Below, in pieces: positions 1 to 8,752 of a stretch of DNA of 64,000 nt. Positions within the stretch are counted from its first letter, which is position 1, and the number at the start of each line of letters is the position of its first letter. Origin of the DNA: Ferrigenium straubiae. Lineage in GTDB: Bacteria; Pseudomonadota; Gammaproteobacteria; Burkholderiales; Gallionellaceae. The translations under genes were made by a program, and so were the position numbers. A model generated the notes under the pieces. The model made no database searches. It was not told where the DNA came from and worked only from the letters and a program-made list of their open reading frames with translations. The stretch is from NCBI GenBank assembly GCA_019449655.1, contig JAHQXD010000001.1:387194-451193 (forward strand). Reading direction: 5' to 3'.

Positions 1-504
1 CACCTTGGGGATGCCGCCGGCCATGGTATGGGCGAAGAAGACATTGCTGCCGTCCGGAATCATGCCATCCAGTTCGGACATCACTTGTGCCAGCGAATTC
101 TTGAAACGCCGCACACCGGCTTCGCGGCATTTCTCGATATGCTGCCAATCGAGTTTGTCGTCCTGCCAGCTTTTCAGGGTCATGTTGCCAAGCAGATCCG
201 TCGGTGTCGGTTCGCCGGTGGGTGCGTCCAGATCGAACCCTGCCATCAGGGGAACATTGATGATGCGTCCTCCGAGATTGGCCTCGGCCTGGGAGAGTTC
301 CTCGTCGGTCAGCGGGCGCAAGGCGTTGTTTTCGTCGCGGCGGCCGACGGTGATGCCGACGATCGTCATGCCCGTCCTGCGGGCCTCGTCGATCAGGCCG
401 TTGGCATAGCCCCGGCCAAACAGCTCGCCAAAAAGCACGAAAACATCACCCTTCCGAAAGATATTTTTCTTCGGAATTTCCCTCAACGACACTCGTGAAC
501 TCAT
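1..504 (-). CDS. Conserved hypothetical protein, 3' end cut by window edge
   Basis: The frame is open from an ATG at 504 on the minus strand through base 1, giving 168 codons without a stop, so the C-terminus lies outside the window. The protein starts MSSRVSLREIPKKNIF and contains a glycine-containing stretch (GELFGRGYANGLIDEARR) followed by MTIVGITVGRR, a beta-alpha-beta pattern that could be a Rossmann-like nucleotide-binding fold. I do not recognise the family and assign no function. It is transcribed away from the histidine kinase gene, with about 500 bases between them. The unbroken frame and ordinary composition support a real gene. Confidence 0.7.
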   Translation of the reverse strand, partial: MSSRVSLREIPKKNIFRKGDVFVLFGELFGRGYANGLIDEARRTGMTIVGITVGRRDENNALRPLTDEELSQAEANLGGRIINVPLMAGFDLDAPTGEPTPTDLLGNMTLKSWQDDKLDWQHIEKCREAGVRRFKNSLAQVMSELDGMIPDGSNVFFAHTMAGGIPKV

Positions 505-1011
505 AAAACCTGCCTTCCGCTTAACGAACAGTTATTATTCTACTAATGATAGCTCGATTTGGCTTCCGGCCAAACCCTTTGCCGGAGCCAATCTGGTGCT
601 TTTCATTCCATGAGAATCCTGATTTACAGCTGCCGAGTTTACCTTAATTGACATGAGAGTAGAGAGCGACGGTGGCCCTGGTATTCGCAGGGATGTTTGG
701 AAAGAACTTCATATGGCGGTGGAATCGAGTTGTGCGGCAGGTTTTTCGAGGAGCCAACATATATATTCCAACGCTGTTCAATTTCAGGTTCACACACATG
801 CTGGAAAGGGGCGGCACTATTGATTGACAGGGCTGCTATGAATAGGCGATATTGCCAAAGCGAATGTGTTCGTTCGACGGAGTGCGGGCGCAAGACGCTC
901 TCCTGCTTTGCGGAGATATATTTATCGGGTTAACCGGAATGGAATTAACATGGCAACAACGGTTAAGACAAACGGGTTGGTTGATGGCTGTAGCCGGTGG
1001 TTAGGATGTCG
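505..1011. other. Intergenic region between divergent genes
   Basis: This stretch of about 500 bases separates a minus-strand gene from the plus-strand kinase/regulator pair and must hold both promoters. A TTGACA hexamer lies near 645 but has no convincing -10 box 16-18 bases downstream. No sigma54 element and no copy of the TGTCATG-N4-CATGACA palindrome seen at 3797-3834 was found here. Overlapping short frames on both strands (about 640-930) show no family resemblance and were not called. Confidence 0.5.
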
Positions 1012-2448
1012 ATGAAAATTTGGAATAGACGTTGGGTTAAAAGCACACCACCGCGCACTTTCACACTGGTCAGCCTGGTACTGATTGTGGTCATGGTTGC
1101 AGCGACTGGCTATACACAGTCAAGATTCTTCGAGGACGAGCTCATTCAGCATGAATCGGTAATTGTTCGCGAAATGGTGCTCTTTCTTGCACGGGAGGAA
1201 TTGAGGGCCGAGGATTTTGACAATTACAAGAGCACCTCGTCGCAACTACACTTCGAGCAGAGTTTCTTGCTGTTGAAAAACATTCCGGGCGTGATACGCA
1301 TCAAGTTATACAACGCCGATACCACCGTCATCTGGTCGGATGTGAAGGAAATGGTCGGCCAAGAAAAACCGAGAACCAGGGAACGCCTCGCTCAGATGTG
1401 GGGAGGAATTCCCAGTGGCATCTTCGACCCATACAATCCCCCGTCACATCTAAAGCATCCCCTGCCGCACACCAGGTTGATCGAGTTCTTTGTGCCGATC
1501 ACGATTAAAAAAACGGGGGCTCCCGGAGGGGAAATCAAGGGCCTGGTGGAGGTGTACCGCTCGGCAGACGACCTGATCAGTACCCTGCGGCATGGTGTGT
1601 TGTTGCTGTGGCTGGTTATTGCCATCGGTGGAACGATACTGTTCTTCGCACTGTTTCATCTGTTTCGCTCGGTCTATCGCCGCCAGCGTGATGCGGAAAC
1701 ACAGTTCCGCCAACTAAGCACCGAGCATGAGCGCATCGTGCAGATGGAGAAGCTCTCGGCCATGGGACGCATGGTCAGCGAAATCGCACACCAGATCAAC
1801 AATCCGCTGGTGGGAGTCGTCAACCTGGCGCAGTTGGCTGAGCGCGAGATCGACAAGCCGGAACGCACCCGCGAACTCCTGGGTGATATCCGCAAAGCCG
1901 GCGAGCATTGCCGCAACTTCGTGCAGCGCATGCTGCGCTTCAACCAGCTCGCGCGCTCCGAGCCGCAACCGACGGAGATGAACTGGTTGATGAACGATAC
2001 CATCAACTTCTTCTCGCAAAGCGTGGAGGGTGGACCATCCGTGGGATTGGTCGCATCAGACAGGGAGGTGGTGCTGCAGGTCGATCCTGTACTGCTGCGT
2101 CACGCCTTGTTCAATCTGATCAGCAACGCCGTCCAGTCCGATCCGCTCGGGCCGATCTGGATCAGCATTTCGGCCAAACCGTACGAGGGAGTGGACGGCT
2201 GGGCGATTACAGTCACTGACCATGGTTCGGGATTGTCACCCGATGCCATGAAACATCTGTTCACACCGTTTTACACGACGCGCAAGAACGGCATCGGACT
2301 GGGGCTGTCGGTGGCACAGCATATCGTGTCCCAGCATGGCGGGCGGTTATATGCGGAAAACAATTTTGAGGGCGGTGCCAGCTTCATTATCTGGCTGCCG
2401 GCGCAAACGACCATCGCGGCGGAGCCTCAGAAGGATATTGAAGAATGA
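1012..2448 (+). CDS. Membrane sensor histidine kinase of an NtrB/NtrC-type pair
   Basis: The protein has a transmembrane helix near residues 15-37, a periplasmic sensor segment of roughly 150 residues, and a second helix near 200-220. A cytoplasmic kinase core follows, with H-box SEIAHQINNPLVGV, an N-box containing NAVQSD, and ATP-lid motifs DHGSG and GIGLGLS. It should autophosphorylate on the H-box histidine and pass phosphate to the regulator encoded by the next gene, which it overlaps by 4 bases. Start: GTG at 997, ATG at 1006 and ATG at 1012 are in frame. I chose 1012 because TTAGGA at 1001-1006 is a Shine-Dalgarno at normal spacing. The signal is unknown. Position suggests control of the downstream electron-transfer genes, possibly by redox state or metal. 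Confidence 0.88.
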   Translation: MKIWNRRWVKSTPPRTFTLVSLVLIVVMVAATGYTQSRFFEDELIQHESVIVREMVLFLAREELRAEDFDNYKSTSSQLHFEQSFLLLKNIPGVIRIKLYNADTTVIWSDVKEMVGQEKPRTRERLAQMWGGIPSGIFDPYNPPSHLKHPLPHTRLIEFFVPITIKKTGAPGGEIKGLVEVYRSADDLISTLRHGVLLLWLVIAIGGTILFFALFHLFRSVYRRQRDAETQFRQLSTEHERIVQMEKLSAMGRMVSEIAHQINNPLVGVVNLAQLAEREIDKPERTRELLGDIRKAGEHCRNFVQRMLRFNQLARSEPQPTEMNWLMNDTINFFSQSVEGGPSVGLVASDREVVLQVDPVLLRHALFNLISNAVQSDPLGPIWISISAKPYEGVDGWAITVTDHGSGLSPDAMKHLFTPFYTTRKNGIGLGLSVAQHIVSQHGGRLYAENNFEGGASFIIWLPAQTTIAAEPQKDIEE

Positions 2449-3812
2449 AGGCAAAAATACTGCTGGTTGACGATGACCCTTTTACGCAGCGGCTGGTTGA
2501 GGGGCTGCTGCGCGCGCAGCCGGTCGATCTGAAGATGGCGGCAAATGCGGCCGAAGCACGCAGAGTCTTCCTCCAAACCGATTTCAACCTCATCCTCCTC
2601 GACCAGCGCTTGCCGGACGGCAACGGGTTGGATCTTTTTGCCGAAATGAGACGCGAACGGCCGCATCAGGTGGCGATCCTGATCACAGGGTATGCCGAGG
2701 TACGCGACGCAGTGCGTGCTGTGCGGGAAGGCCTGTTCGACTACCTGACAAAACCCTTTGAGAATATCGAGGAGTTGGATGCCGTCATTGCCCGCTCCCT
2801 CGAACTGGATCGCGCCTATCGCGAGATTGCCGAGCTGCGCGAGAGCCTGGATGCACAAGGAGCTGCGCCGGTGATTATCGGCCGCTCGGCGGCCATCGAG
2901 GGGTTGCTCGCCCAAGTGCGCCAAGTGGCGCCGCTGGACACAACGGTGCTGATCGAGGGGGAGAGCGGTACCGGCAAGGAACTGATTGCCCAGCTTATTC
3001 ATCGCTCCAGCTCCAGATCGGACAGCCCCATGCTGGAAGTCAATTGTGGTGCGCTTTCCGAACAACTGCTTGAAAGCACGTTGTTCGGTTATGAAAAGGG
3101 GGCGTTTACCGGGGCGGCAAAATCCACGGCGGGTTATTTTGAAAAGTCCGATGGCGGCACGCTGTTTCTTGATGAGATTGTCGATATGAGCGCCAAGCTG
3201 CAATCCAGTCTGTTGCGTGTGCTGCAGGAGGGCAAGTTTACCAGGCTGGGCGCCACGGCGCAGCGCTGCAGCGATTTCCGGCTGATCTGTGCGACCAACA
3301 AGTCGCTGGAGGACGAGGTGGCCGCCGGCCGATTCCGCAGCGATCTCTACTACCGCCTCAAGGTGGTGGCGTTGCATATTCCGCCGCTACGTAAGCGGGT
3401 GGAGGATGTGATGCCGCTGGCGCAGTATTTTCTCAGCCACTTCAACCGCAAGTTTGGCAGGCAAGTCGGCCCTTTCACGCCTGAGGCAATGGAACGCCTC
3501 GAAACGGCGACATGGTCAGGCAATGTGCGTGAACTGCAGCACATCATCGAGCGTGTCGTGGCAATAAAGTCTTCGGGCCTGATCGCAGCGAGCGACCTGG
3601 GCACTCTCGGTGCAGCGGTGGCCGCGGCGGACGGTACCCCACGTCCGTTATCGACCTTCCGCGATGCACGCGAGGAATTCGAGTGCGAATATTTTTCACG
3701 CCTGTTTGAGGCTGCCGGCCGAAATGTGTCCGAAGCCGCACGCCTTTCTGGAATGGCGCGCCAAAATCTCTATCCCTACCTGAAACGACTCGGGCTTGTC
3801 ATGGATGCATGA
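2445..3812 (+). CDS. NtrC-family sigma54-dependent response regulator
   Basis: The 455-aa protein has three domains. The receiver (1-120) keeps the acidic pair D10/D11, phospho-acceptor D53, T81 and K103. The AAA+ sigma54-interaction domain (about 145-375) has Walker A GESGTGKE (172-179), the sigma54-contact loop GAFTGA (219-224) and Walker B LFLDE (240-244). A Fis-type helix-turn-helix lies at the C-terminus (NVSEAARLSGMARQNLYPYL). It overlaps the kinase gene by 4 bases, so they form a two-component operon. Retention of GAFTGA means it can act as a true sigma54 activator. A sigma54 promoter and paired palindromes lie just downstream, the first palindrome overlapping this gene's stop codon, which makes the mto-like operon its probable target. 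Confidence 0.93.
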   Translation: MKAKILLVDDDPFTQRLVEGLLRAQPVDLKMAANAAEARRVFLQTDFNLILLDQRLPDGNGLDLFAEMRRERPHQVAILITGYAEVRDAVRAVREGLFDYLTKPFENIEELDAVIARSLELDRAYREIAELRESLDAQGAAPVIIGRSAAIEGLLAQVRQVAPLDTTVLIEGESGTGKELIAQLIHRSSSRSDSPMLEVNCGALSEQLLESTLFGYEKGAFTGAAKSTAGYFEKSDGGTLFLDEIVDMSAKLQSSLLRVLQEGKFTRLGATAQRCSDFRLICATNKSLEDEVAAGRFRSDLYYRLKVVALHIPPLRKRVEDVMPLAQYFLSHFNRKFGRQVGPFTPEAMERLETATWSGNVRELQHIIERVVAIKSSGLIAASDLGTLGAAVAAADGTPRPLSTFRDAREEFECEYFSRLFEAAGRNVSEAARLSGMARQNLYPYLKRLGLVMDA

Positions 3813-3834
3813 CAGTTGTTATGTTTTCATGACA
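3797..3834. promoter_or_regulatory. Tandem palindromes: probable UAS for the NtrC-type activator
   Basis: Two copies of a 7-4-7 palindrome stand side by side: TGTCATG-N4-CATGACA at 3797-3814 (perfect) and TGTTATG-N4-CATGACA at 3817-3834 (one mismatch). Their centres are 20 bp apart, about two helical turns, so both lie on one DNA face. They sit about 85-120 bp upstream of the -24/-12 promoter at 3918, the usual place for enhancer-binding-protein sites. The first overlaps the regulator's stop codon. Binding by the adjacent regulator is inferred. Confidence 0.72.
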
Positions 3835-3877
3835 GCCTGAAATTACCTTCCTGTTTTTTCCCTCTCCATACCCTCAG

Positions 3878-3890
3878 CAACTCATTGATT
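3878..3890 (-). promoter_or_regulatory. IHF-consensus site between UAS and sigma54 promoter
   Basis: On the minus strand the bases read AATCAATGAGTTG, a full match to the IHF consensus WATCAANNNNTTR. The site lies between the tandem palindromes and the -24/-12 promoter, where IHF bends DNA at many sigma54 promoters. It also forms part of an inverted repeat (AACTCATT / AATGAGTT, 3879-3899), so a different binder is possible. Confidence 0.55.
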
Positions 3891-3917
3891 AAATGAGTTT
3901 GCCATTTGGCCGCTATC

Positions 3918-3934
3918 TTGGCACGAAGATTGCG
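3918..3934 (+). promoter_or_regulatory. sigma54 (-24/-12) promoter of the decaheme cytochrome operon
   Basis: TTGGCACGAAGATTGCG matches the sigma54 consensus YTGGCACG-N4-TTGC. The invariant GG is at 3920-3921 and GC at 3932-3933, with correct 12-bp phasing. Transcription would start near 3945, leaving an untranslated leader of about 215 bases before the ATG at 4160. Confidence 0.85.
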
Positions 3935-4159
3935 TTAACTAAATGGATTTTGTTTCTGTTTGATTGCATTTTGTAACAGCTTGTAACCCGTATAGGCCGA
4001 TCAAGAGCTTGGGGTTGCTGTAAGGGGAGTCTGTAAACCTGGTTTATATCTCCGACAGTGATCTTTATCCCCATGTTTTCTTGGGCGGATTGGTGCGTGT
4101 TCCAGTTTTCCGGTTGGGTTTTTATTTAGTTTTTTTGTTTTATTCCAGGGGAGTAGAAA

Positions 4160-5131
4160 ATGATTTGGGAGCGATTCTTGGGTAGGGGTGCAGCGCTGGT
4201 GGGGTTTGTCATGTTGTTGCTAGGCTTGTCTGCCGGCCGGATGGCACTGGCCGCTGAACCTGCCGCTGCGGCGCAAAATGCCGCCGGCTATGTTGGCGAA
4301 AAAGTCTGTGCCACCTGTCATGATGTTCAGAGCAATGTTTTCGGGCACACCCTGCATGCCAAGGTATTCCGCGAAAATCCGCGGAACCAGATGGAAAAGC
4401 AGGTGTGCGAAGCCTGCCACGGGCCGGGTTCCATTCATGCCGAGAATCCTACCGACAAGAGCGCCATCATCGGTTTCTCCCGGGAATGGGGAACCCCGGC
4501 CGAGAAACAGACGAGCACCTGCCTGTCCTGTCATAAGGGCGGGAACCGCCTGTATTGGTCCGGTTCGACTCACGATACCAACAAGCTTAGCTGCAGCGAT
4601 TGTCACAACCCGATGGCCAAATTCTCTCCTGGCGGCCTGCTGAAGAAAGCCAGCATTACCGAGACCTGCCAATCCTGTCACAAGCAACAGCAATCCGAAT
4701 TCAGGAGGCGTTCGCACATGCCGGTTCCCGAGGGCAAGATGAGTTGCGTGGATTGCCACAATCCGCACGGTTCGGTGACCAAGCCGTTGCTCAAGGCGAA
4801 AAGCGTCAATGACATCTGTTACACCTGCCATGCCGAAAAGCGCGGTCCCTTCCTTTGGGAGCATGCACCGGCGAAGGAAAGCTGCCTGACTTGTCATGCG
4901 GCGCACGGTTCGAATCAGGACAAGCTGCTCAATGTGGCTCGCCCCTTCCTGTGCCAGCAATGCCACCAGAGCGGCCACCAGTTCAACTTTATCAATAACC
5001 AGGATACCGTGCCTGGCATAGCTATTGGCGGCGGTCAAAACAGTAACCGTGCCTTGGGGCGTTCCTGCCAGAGCTGCCACTCGCAGATACACGGCAGCAA
5101 CCATCCATCCGGCGCGCGCTTCCAGCGTTGA
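4160..5131 (+). CDS. mtoA: Decaheme c-type cytochrome, MtrA/MtoA/PioA (DmsE) family
   Basis: The 323-aa precursor has a Sec signal peptide (about 1-31, ending MALA) and exactly ten CxxCH haem sites: CATCH, CEACH, CLSCH, CSDCH, CQSCH, CVDCH, CYTCH, CLTCH, CQQCH and CQSCH. Length and haem count match the MtrA/MtoA/PioA family, which sits inside an outer-membrane porin and passes electrons between periplasm and cell surface. GGGGAG lies at normal spacing before the ATG. The next gene encodes the matching porin. The mtoA symbol follows iron-oxidiser usage; sequence alone cannot say whether electrons flow inward (Fe(II) oxidation) or outward (metal reduction). No outer-surface MtrC-type multihaem gene and no CymA-type quinol oxidase gene lies in this window. 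Confidence 0.93.
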   Translation: MIWERFLGRGAALVGFVMLLLGLSAGRMALAAEPAAAAQNAAGYVGEKVCATCHDVQSNVFGHTLHAKVFRENPRNQMEKQVCEACHGPGSIHAENPTDKSAIIGFSREWGTPAEKQTSTCLSCHKGGNRLYWSGSTHDTNKLSCSDCHNPMAKFSPGGLLKKASITETCQSCHKQQQSEFRRRSHMPVPEGKMSCVDCHNPHGSVTKPLLKAKSVNDICYTCHAEKRGPFLWEHAPAKESCLTCHAAHGSNQDKLLNVARPFLCQQCHQSGHQFNFINNQDTVPGIAIGGGQNSNRALGRSCQSCHSQIHGSNHPSGARFQR

Positions 5132-5208
5132 TCTGACGAGGAGACGACAACATGAAACGCATAGCATTTTCCGGTCAGGTCGAAACAAAACGTAATAGGA
5201 GATTTTCC

Positions 5209-7914
5209 ATGAGTATCAGTCCTCGCTTGAAGCTTTTCACTGTCTGCATAGGAGCGGCGTTTGCCCAGATGGCATCCGTTCCCGCCCTTGCCGATTCGGG
5301 CGTGGGGGTAGACACCGTGCTCGGTAATGCCGGCAACCCCGGCTATCCTGCCGGCCCGGTATCGCTGGAGGCGAATTCTTCGTATGGGAGACACACCCCG
5401 ACCGGTCAGTTGTATGGCACTCCTTACGCATTGTCTGAGGAGGGTGAGAAGAACTCGTCAGGGTGGACTTCCACAAAAAATCTGGAAATCGGCATCATGG
5501 GCGGCGACAACAACAAGAAGAATGCCCTCTTCAGGATGTACAAAGACCCCGCCAACAGCCTGTATATCAACAACTTCGGCGTGGAGGCGGAGCAGGCTGA
5601 CTCTGCCAGCTTCTTGAGCCTGAGCGGCGGCGGGGTCACAAACAGCGATCAGTACTATGGTATGTCCTTCGGCCGCTACAACGACTGGAAAGTCAAAGCG
5701 TTTTACAACGAGACACCGCATGTTTTCACCACCTCTTACCGCAACATCTTTAACGGCGTCGGGACAGGTACTCTCACCCTGAAGCCAGGCCTGGTGGCGG
5801 GGGGTACAGGCGCCGGTGCAGTTGCACCGGGGATAACCCCGGCGGATGCAGCCAGCGTCATTGCTGTCGCAAATGCCAACGCAGGTACTGAACTGAGCAT
5901 CGTGCGCAAAAAGGGTGGAGCGCGCCTCGACATGAATGTGAGCGACGAGTCCAAGGTCTATGCCAGCTACACCAATGAACATCGCGTGGGCTCGCGGCCA
6001 TTCGGCATGGTGGCGGGGATCGGTGGCGGCGGTGGGCAGGCCACGCCGTTCATTGAGGCGCCTGAATCGATCGATTACAACACTCATGATCTTTTGGCGG
6101 GCATCCAGTACGCCGATGGCCTCAACAGCCTCAATCTGAGCCTCTCGGCTTCCATTTTCCGCAACCATATCGGCACCGAAACGATACAGATTCCGTTCGG
6201 GAATTTTGCTGTAGCTGCGGACGGTGTGGCTGCTCGAGCCTTGACGCAGGGACGTTTCGACCTGGTTCCGGACAACGAGGCCTATAATGCCACTGCCGAA
6301 TATGAGCGCCAGCTTCCCGACTGGATGAAAGGCCGTTTCACCGCCACGGTTTCGGTGGGCACCAACCGGCAGAACGACGCGCTGATTCCGCCTAGCGTGA
6401 ATGCCATACCTGGAATTGCCGCCATGAACGTAACCAACACGGCGGCCGGGGCCTGGAATACCACCGGAGCGCTCAGCCAGTTAACAGCGGGCGCGAAAAT
6501 CAACAACCAGCTGATTGACCTGGGCTTGGCGCTCAAGCCGCAGGATGATTTGGACGTGAAGGCCAAGCTGCGCCATTACGCGACCCAGAACAGTACGCAT
6601 TATCTGGCATGTAACCCGAATGCCATCTATGCGGACAACAGCCCTGCTGCCGGGATTACGCCCGGGGGAATCAATGCATTGGGGTGCAATGGCGTATGGG
6701 GACGTATTCTCAACGATGGTGCGGCAGTCAGCCTTTTCCAGCCCAACATCGCCGCACCGTCTACCGCCATCTATATCCAGAACACGCCCTACGATTCCAG
6801 GCAAACCAATTACGGTATCTCGGCAGACTATAAGCTCGATAAATACTCTAGCCTGAATGCCGCACTGGAAAGGGAAGACGTGAAGCGCAGTTTCCGTGAG
6901 CGGGACAAGACCTGGGAAGACAAGCTCAAACTGGGCTTCGTCAACAGCGGGTATGAGAAAGGAACCCTGCGCGTATCTTATGAGTACGATACGCGCCGCG
7001 GCTCCCAATACACCACCACACAGTTCCGTACCACGCAGATGAGCGGTGCCTTGTATCCCGCCCTTCCTGTGGCCGTTGTATTGCCGGCGGCCGCCTATCA
7101 GACTACAGCCTTGTACGAGACGCGCAGGATGGATGTGGCAGACCGGGATCAGGGCATCCTCAACGCCCGCTTTAACTATCTCGTGACGCCGGAGCTGGAT
7201 GCAGGGGCGTCCATGCAGGTGAAGCGCGGCAAATTTCCGGATGCCCTTCTGGGTACCAGCAAAAGAAATCAGGATACGCTTAACTTGGATCTGACTTACC
7301 AGCCTTCGACAGAGTTGTCGGCTTCTGCCTTCTATACCTATCAGACGGGCAACTACAACATGGCAAGTGCCACAGCCGGTATTGCTGCCGGCACACTCGC
7401 TGTTGCACCTAACCCGGCTGGTTGGGCTCTCACCTGTACGGATTTGAATAATCCCGGCGGTTGCGCGTTGCCATACAACAGGCTGGCCAGGTTCGACATC
7501 AACACCAAGGACCGAAACGATATTCTTGGCTTGAGCATGTTGTACGACTTTGGCAAGACCAAACTGCAGGCGGATTTCACCCATACCAGGGGAGTCACGA
7601 CAACCGGCTATACCTATGGGCCGACTGCAGCTTTGCAAGCCGGTCCCCTCACCGGGTTTGGCATGCCAGACATGAACTTTGACCAGAACACCCTGGATCT
7701 GAAGCTGCTGATCCCCCAGACTAAGGACTTGTCGATCAAATTGCTCTATCACTTTGAGGAGGGCAGGATTACCGACTGGCACTACACTACCATCCAGGCT
7801 TCTCCTGCTGCGAGTTTGACTGCTGCCGGTGTGACCGACGGGTTTGTTTTCGATATGGGGCCGCAGAACTATCGCTCCCACGCGGTGGGCGTCATGTTAG
7901 ATTTCAAGCTGTAA
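5209..7914 (+). CDS. mtoB: MtrB/PioB/MtoB-family outer-membrane beta-barrel protein
   Basis: The mature protein of about 875 residues has the long alternating beta-strand pattern of the MtrB/PioB barrel, which wraps the decaheme cytochrome and carries it through the outer membrane. I chose the ATG at 5209, preceded by AGGAG, because it gives a clean signal peptide (MSISPRLKLFTVCIGAAFAQ..., cleavage after ALA). The ATG at 5152 also has a good ribosome site but adds 19 residues before the signal. The C-terminus ends in an amphipathic strand (HAVGVMLDFKL) typical of outer-membrane barrels. The N-terminal CxxC found in Shewanella MtrB is not seen. It follows mtoA by 77 bases and ends at a strong terminator. 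Confidence 0.9.
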   Translation: MSISPRLKLFTVCIGAAFAQMASVPALADSGVGVDTVLGNAGNPGYPAGPVSLEANSSYGRHTPTGQLYGTPYALSEEGEKNSSGWTSTKNLEIGIMGGDNNKKNALFRMYKDPANSLYINNFGVEAEQADSASFLSLSGGGVTNSDQYYGMSFGRYNDWKVKAFYNETPHVFTTSYRNIFNGVGTGTLTLKPGLVAGGTGAGAVAPGITPADAASVIAVANANAGTELSIVRKKGGARLDMNVSDESKVYASYTNEHRVGSRPFGMVAGIGGGGGQATPFIEAPESIDYNTHDLLAGIQYADGLNSLNLSLSASIFRNHIGTETIQIPFGNFAVAADGVAARALTQGRFDLVPDNEAYNATAEYERQLPDWMKGRFTATVSVGTNRQNDALIPPSVNAIPGIAAMNVTNTAAGAWNTTGALSQLTAGAKINNQLIDLGLALKPQDDLDVKAKLRHYATQNSTHYLACNPNAIYADNSPAAGITPGGINALGCNGVWGRILNDGAAVSLFQPNIAAPSTAIYIQNTPYDSRQTNYGISADYKLDKYSSLNAALEREDVKRSFRERDKTWEDKLKLGFVNSGYEKGTLRVSYEYDTRRGSQYTTTQFRTTQMSGALYPALPVAVVLPAAAYQTTALYETRRMDVADRDQGILNARFNYLVTPELDAGASMQVKRGKFPDALLGTSKRNQDTLNLDLTYQPSTELSASAFYTYQTGNYNMASATAGIAAGTLAVAPNPAGWALTCTDLNNPGGCALPYNRLARFDINTKDRNDILGLSMLYDFGKTKLQADFTHTRGVTTTGYTYGPTAALQAGPLTGFGMPDMNFDQNTLDLKLLIPQTKDLSIKLLYHFEEGRITDWHYTTIQASPAASLTAAGVTDGFVFDMGPQNYRSHAVGVMLDFKL

Positions 7915-7929
7915 TTCTCCCAGAGAGTT

Positions 7930-7964
7930 ATGGGGTGGCCAGAACCTGGCTGCCCCATTTTTTT
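7930..7964 (+). terminator. Rho-independent terminator after the porin gene
   Basis: ATGGGG and a GGCCAG segment pair with CTGGC and GCCCCAT across an AAC loop and one T/T mismatch, followed by seven T residues. It stands between the porin stop (7914) and the next start (8008), so the small gene downstream needs read-through or its own promoter. Confidence 0.8.
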
Positions 7965-8007
7965 CATTCTCTGGAACGCGAATGCCATTTGTTCACTTAA
8001 GGAAATC

Positions 8008-8415
8008 ATGATGAAAACCGTTTTTGCGCTGCTGACGCTGGCTACAATCGCCGGCACTGCCGTTGCGGCAACCGATCAGCAAAACACCGATACAGCCAAG
8101 TCCGCAGCCACACCCGCCACAAAACCGGCTCCTTCACTGCCTGCCGGGCACATGGCGGTCACCGCTACACCGTCTATCCCGCTTACCCACAAGGGAAAAG
8201 TGCTGGAGGTGATCGACTCACCCATGTACACCTACCTGCAGGTAACCGGCGACAAGGAACCAGTATGGCTTGCCGCCTATAAAAACAATATCACCAAGGG
8301 CACCAGCGTCGAATATTCGGACGGTGTGGTAATGAACAAGTTCTTCAGCAAGTCACTGAACCGCACGTTCGACACCATCATATTTGTGGATAGCGTGGTG
8401 CCGGCAAAAAAATAA
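8008..8415 (+). CDS. Periplasmic NrfJ-like small protein
   Basis: The 135-aa precursor starts MMKTVFALLTLATIAGTAVA, a Sec signal peptide. A Pro/Ala/Thr-rich linker follows, then a compact all-beta domain (GKVLEVIDSPMYTYLQVTG ... VWLAAYKNNITKGTSVEY ... FFSKSLNRTFDTIIFVDSV). The last part resembles NrfJ-related, OB-fold-like proteins found near multihaem cytochrome genes. There is no CxxCH, so it is not itself a haem protein. AAGGA lies just upstream, and a second ATG at 8011 is equally possible. Its role beside mtoAB is unknown; an accessory to cytochrome assembly or to the porin complex is a guess from position. Family assignment is from memory of the motif pattern. Confidence 0.7.
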   Translation: MMKTVFALLTLATIAGTAVAATDQQNTDTAKSAATPATKPAPSLPAGHMAVTATPSIPLTHKGKVLEVIDSPMYTYLQVTGDKEPVWLAAYKNNITKGTSVEYSDGVVMNKFFSKSLNRTFDTIIFVDSVVPAKK

Positions 8416-8752
8416 ACAGGCAACAGTCGAGTTGTTCAATTCCGGCTGTGAGCTTCAGCGATGCCGCCGGTTCTGTATTGGTGTTTGATTCATTTGACGG
8501 GCGCCACAACATATCCTGCCTTGATGGATGACGTGCCCTTTCGTTGTCGCCCTGCCGTCTATGACGCCTTTGTCGAATTATTCATTCACGAGAATCCATG
8601 CGACAACATTTTGAAACAATTCTCCTTGAATATTCGAATGAATGCCAAGCCATAATGCCGCCATATAGGTAGTGTGAAATTTCTGGAGAGATTAGGCAGG
8701 AAGATTGGTCTGTTGTTTTGTAATTGCGTAGTTTGATTGAAGGAGATCAAAA
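8416..8752. other. Intergenic region before the SHP-type cytochrome
   Basis: About 340 bases with no gene I can support. At 8694-8708 the bases AGGCAGGAAGATTGG resemble the sigma54 site at 3919-3933 with 12 of 15 matches, but the -12 GC is GG, so activity is doubtful. No copy of the tandem UAS palindrome was found. AGGAG at 8741-8745 serves the GTG start at 8753. Confidence 0.45.

Noticed and set aside
639..933. Short overlapping frames on both strands upstream of the histidine kinase
   Set aside because: Opposing frames with no recognised features; neither has a convincing ribosome site.
5152..5208. Upstream ATG of the porin gene with a good GAGGAG
   Set aside because: It would put 19 polar residues before a well-formed signal peptide that begins at 5209 behind AGGAG. 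It could be a second initiation site, but the later start is preferred.
8461..8655. 64-codon plus-strand frame between the NrfJ-like and SHP genes
   Set aside because: No ribosome site, no family resemblance, and it lies in a region that reads as a promoter gap.
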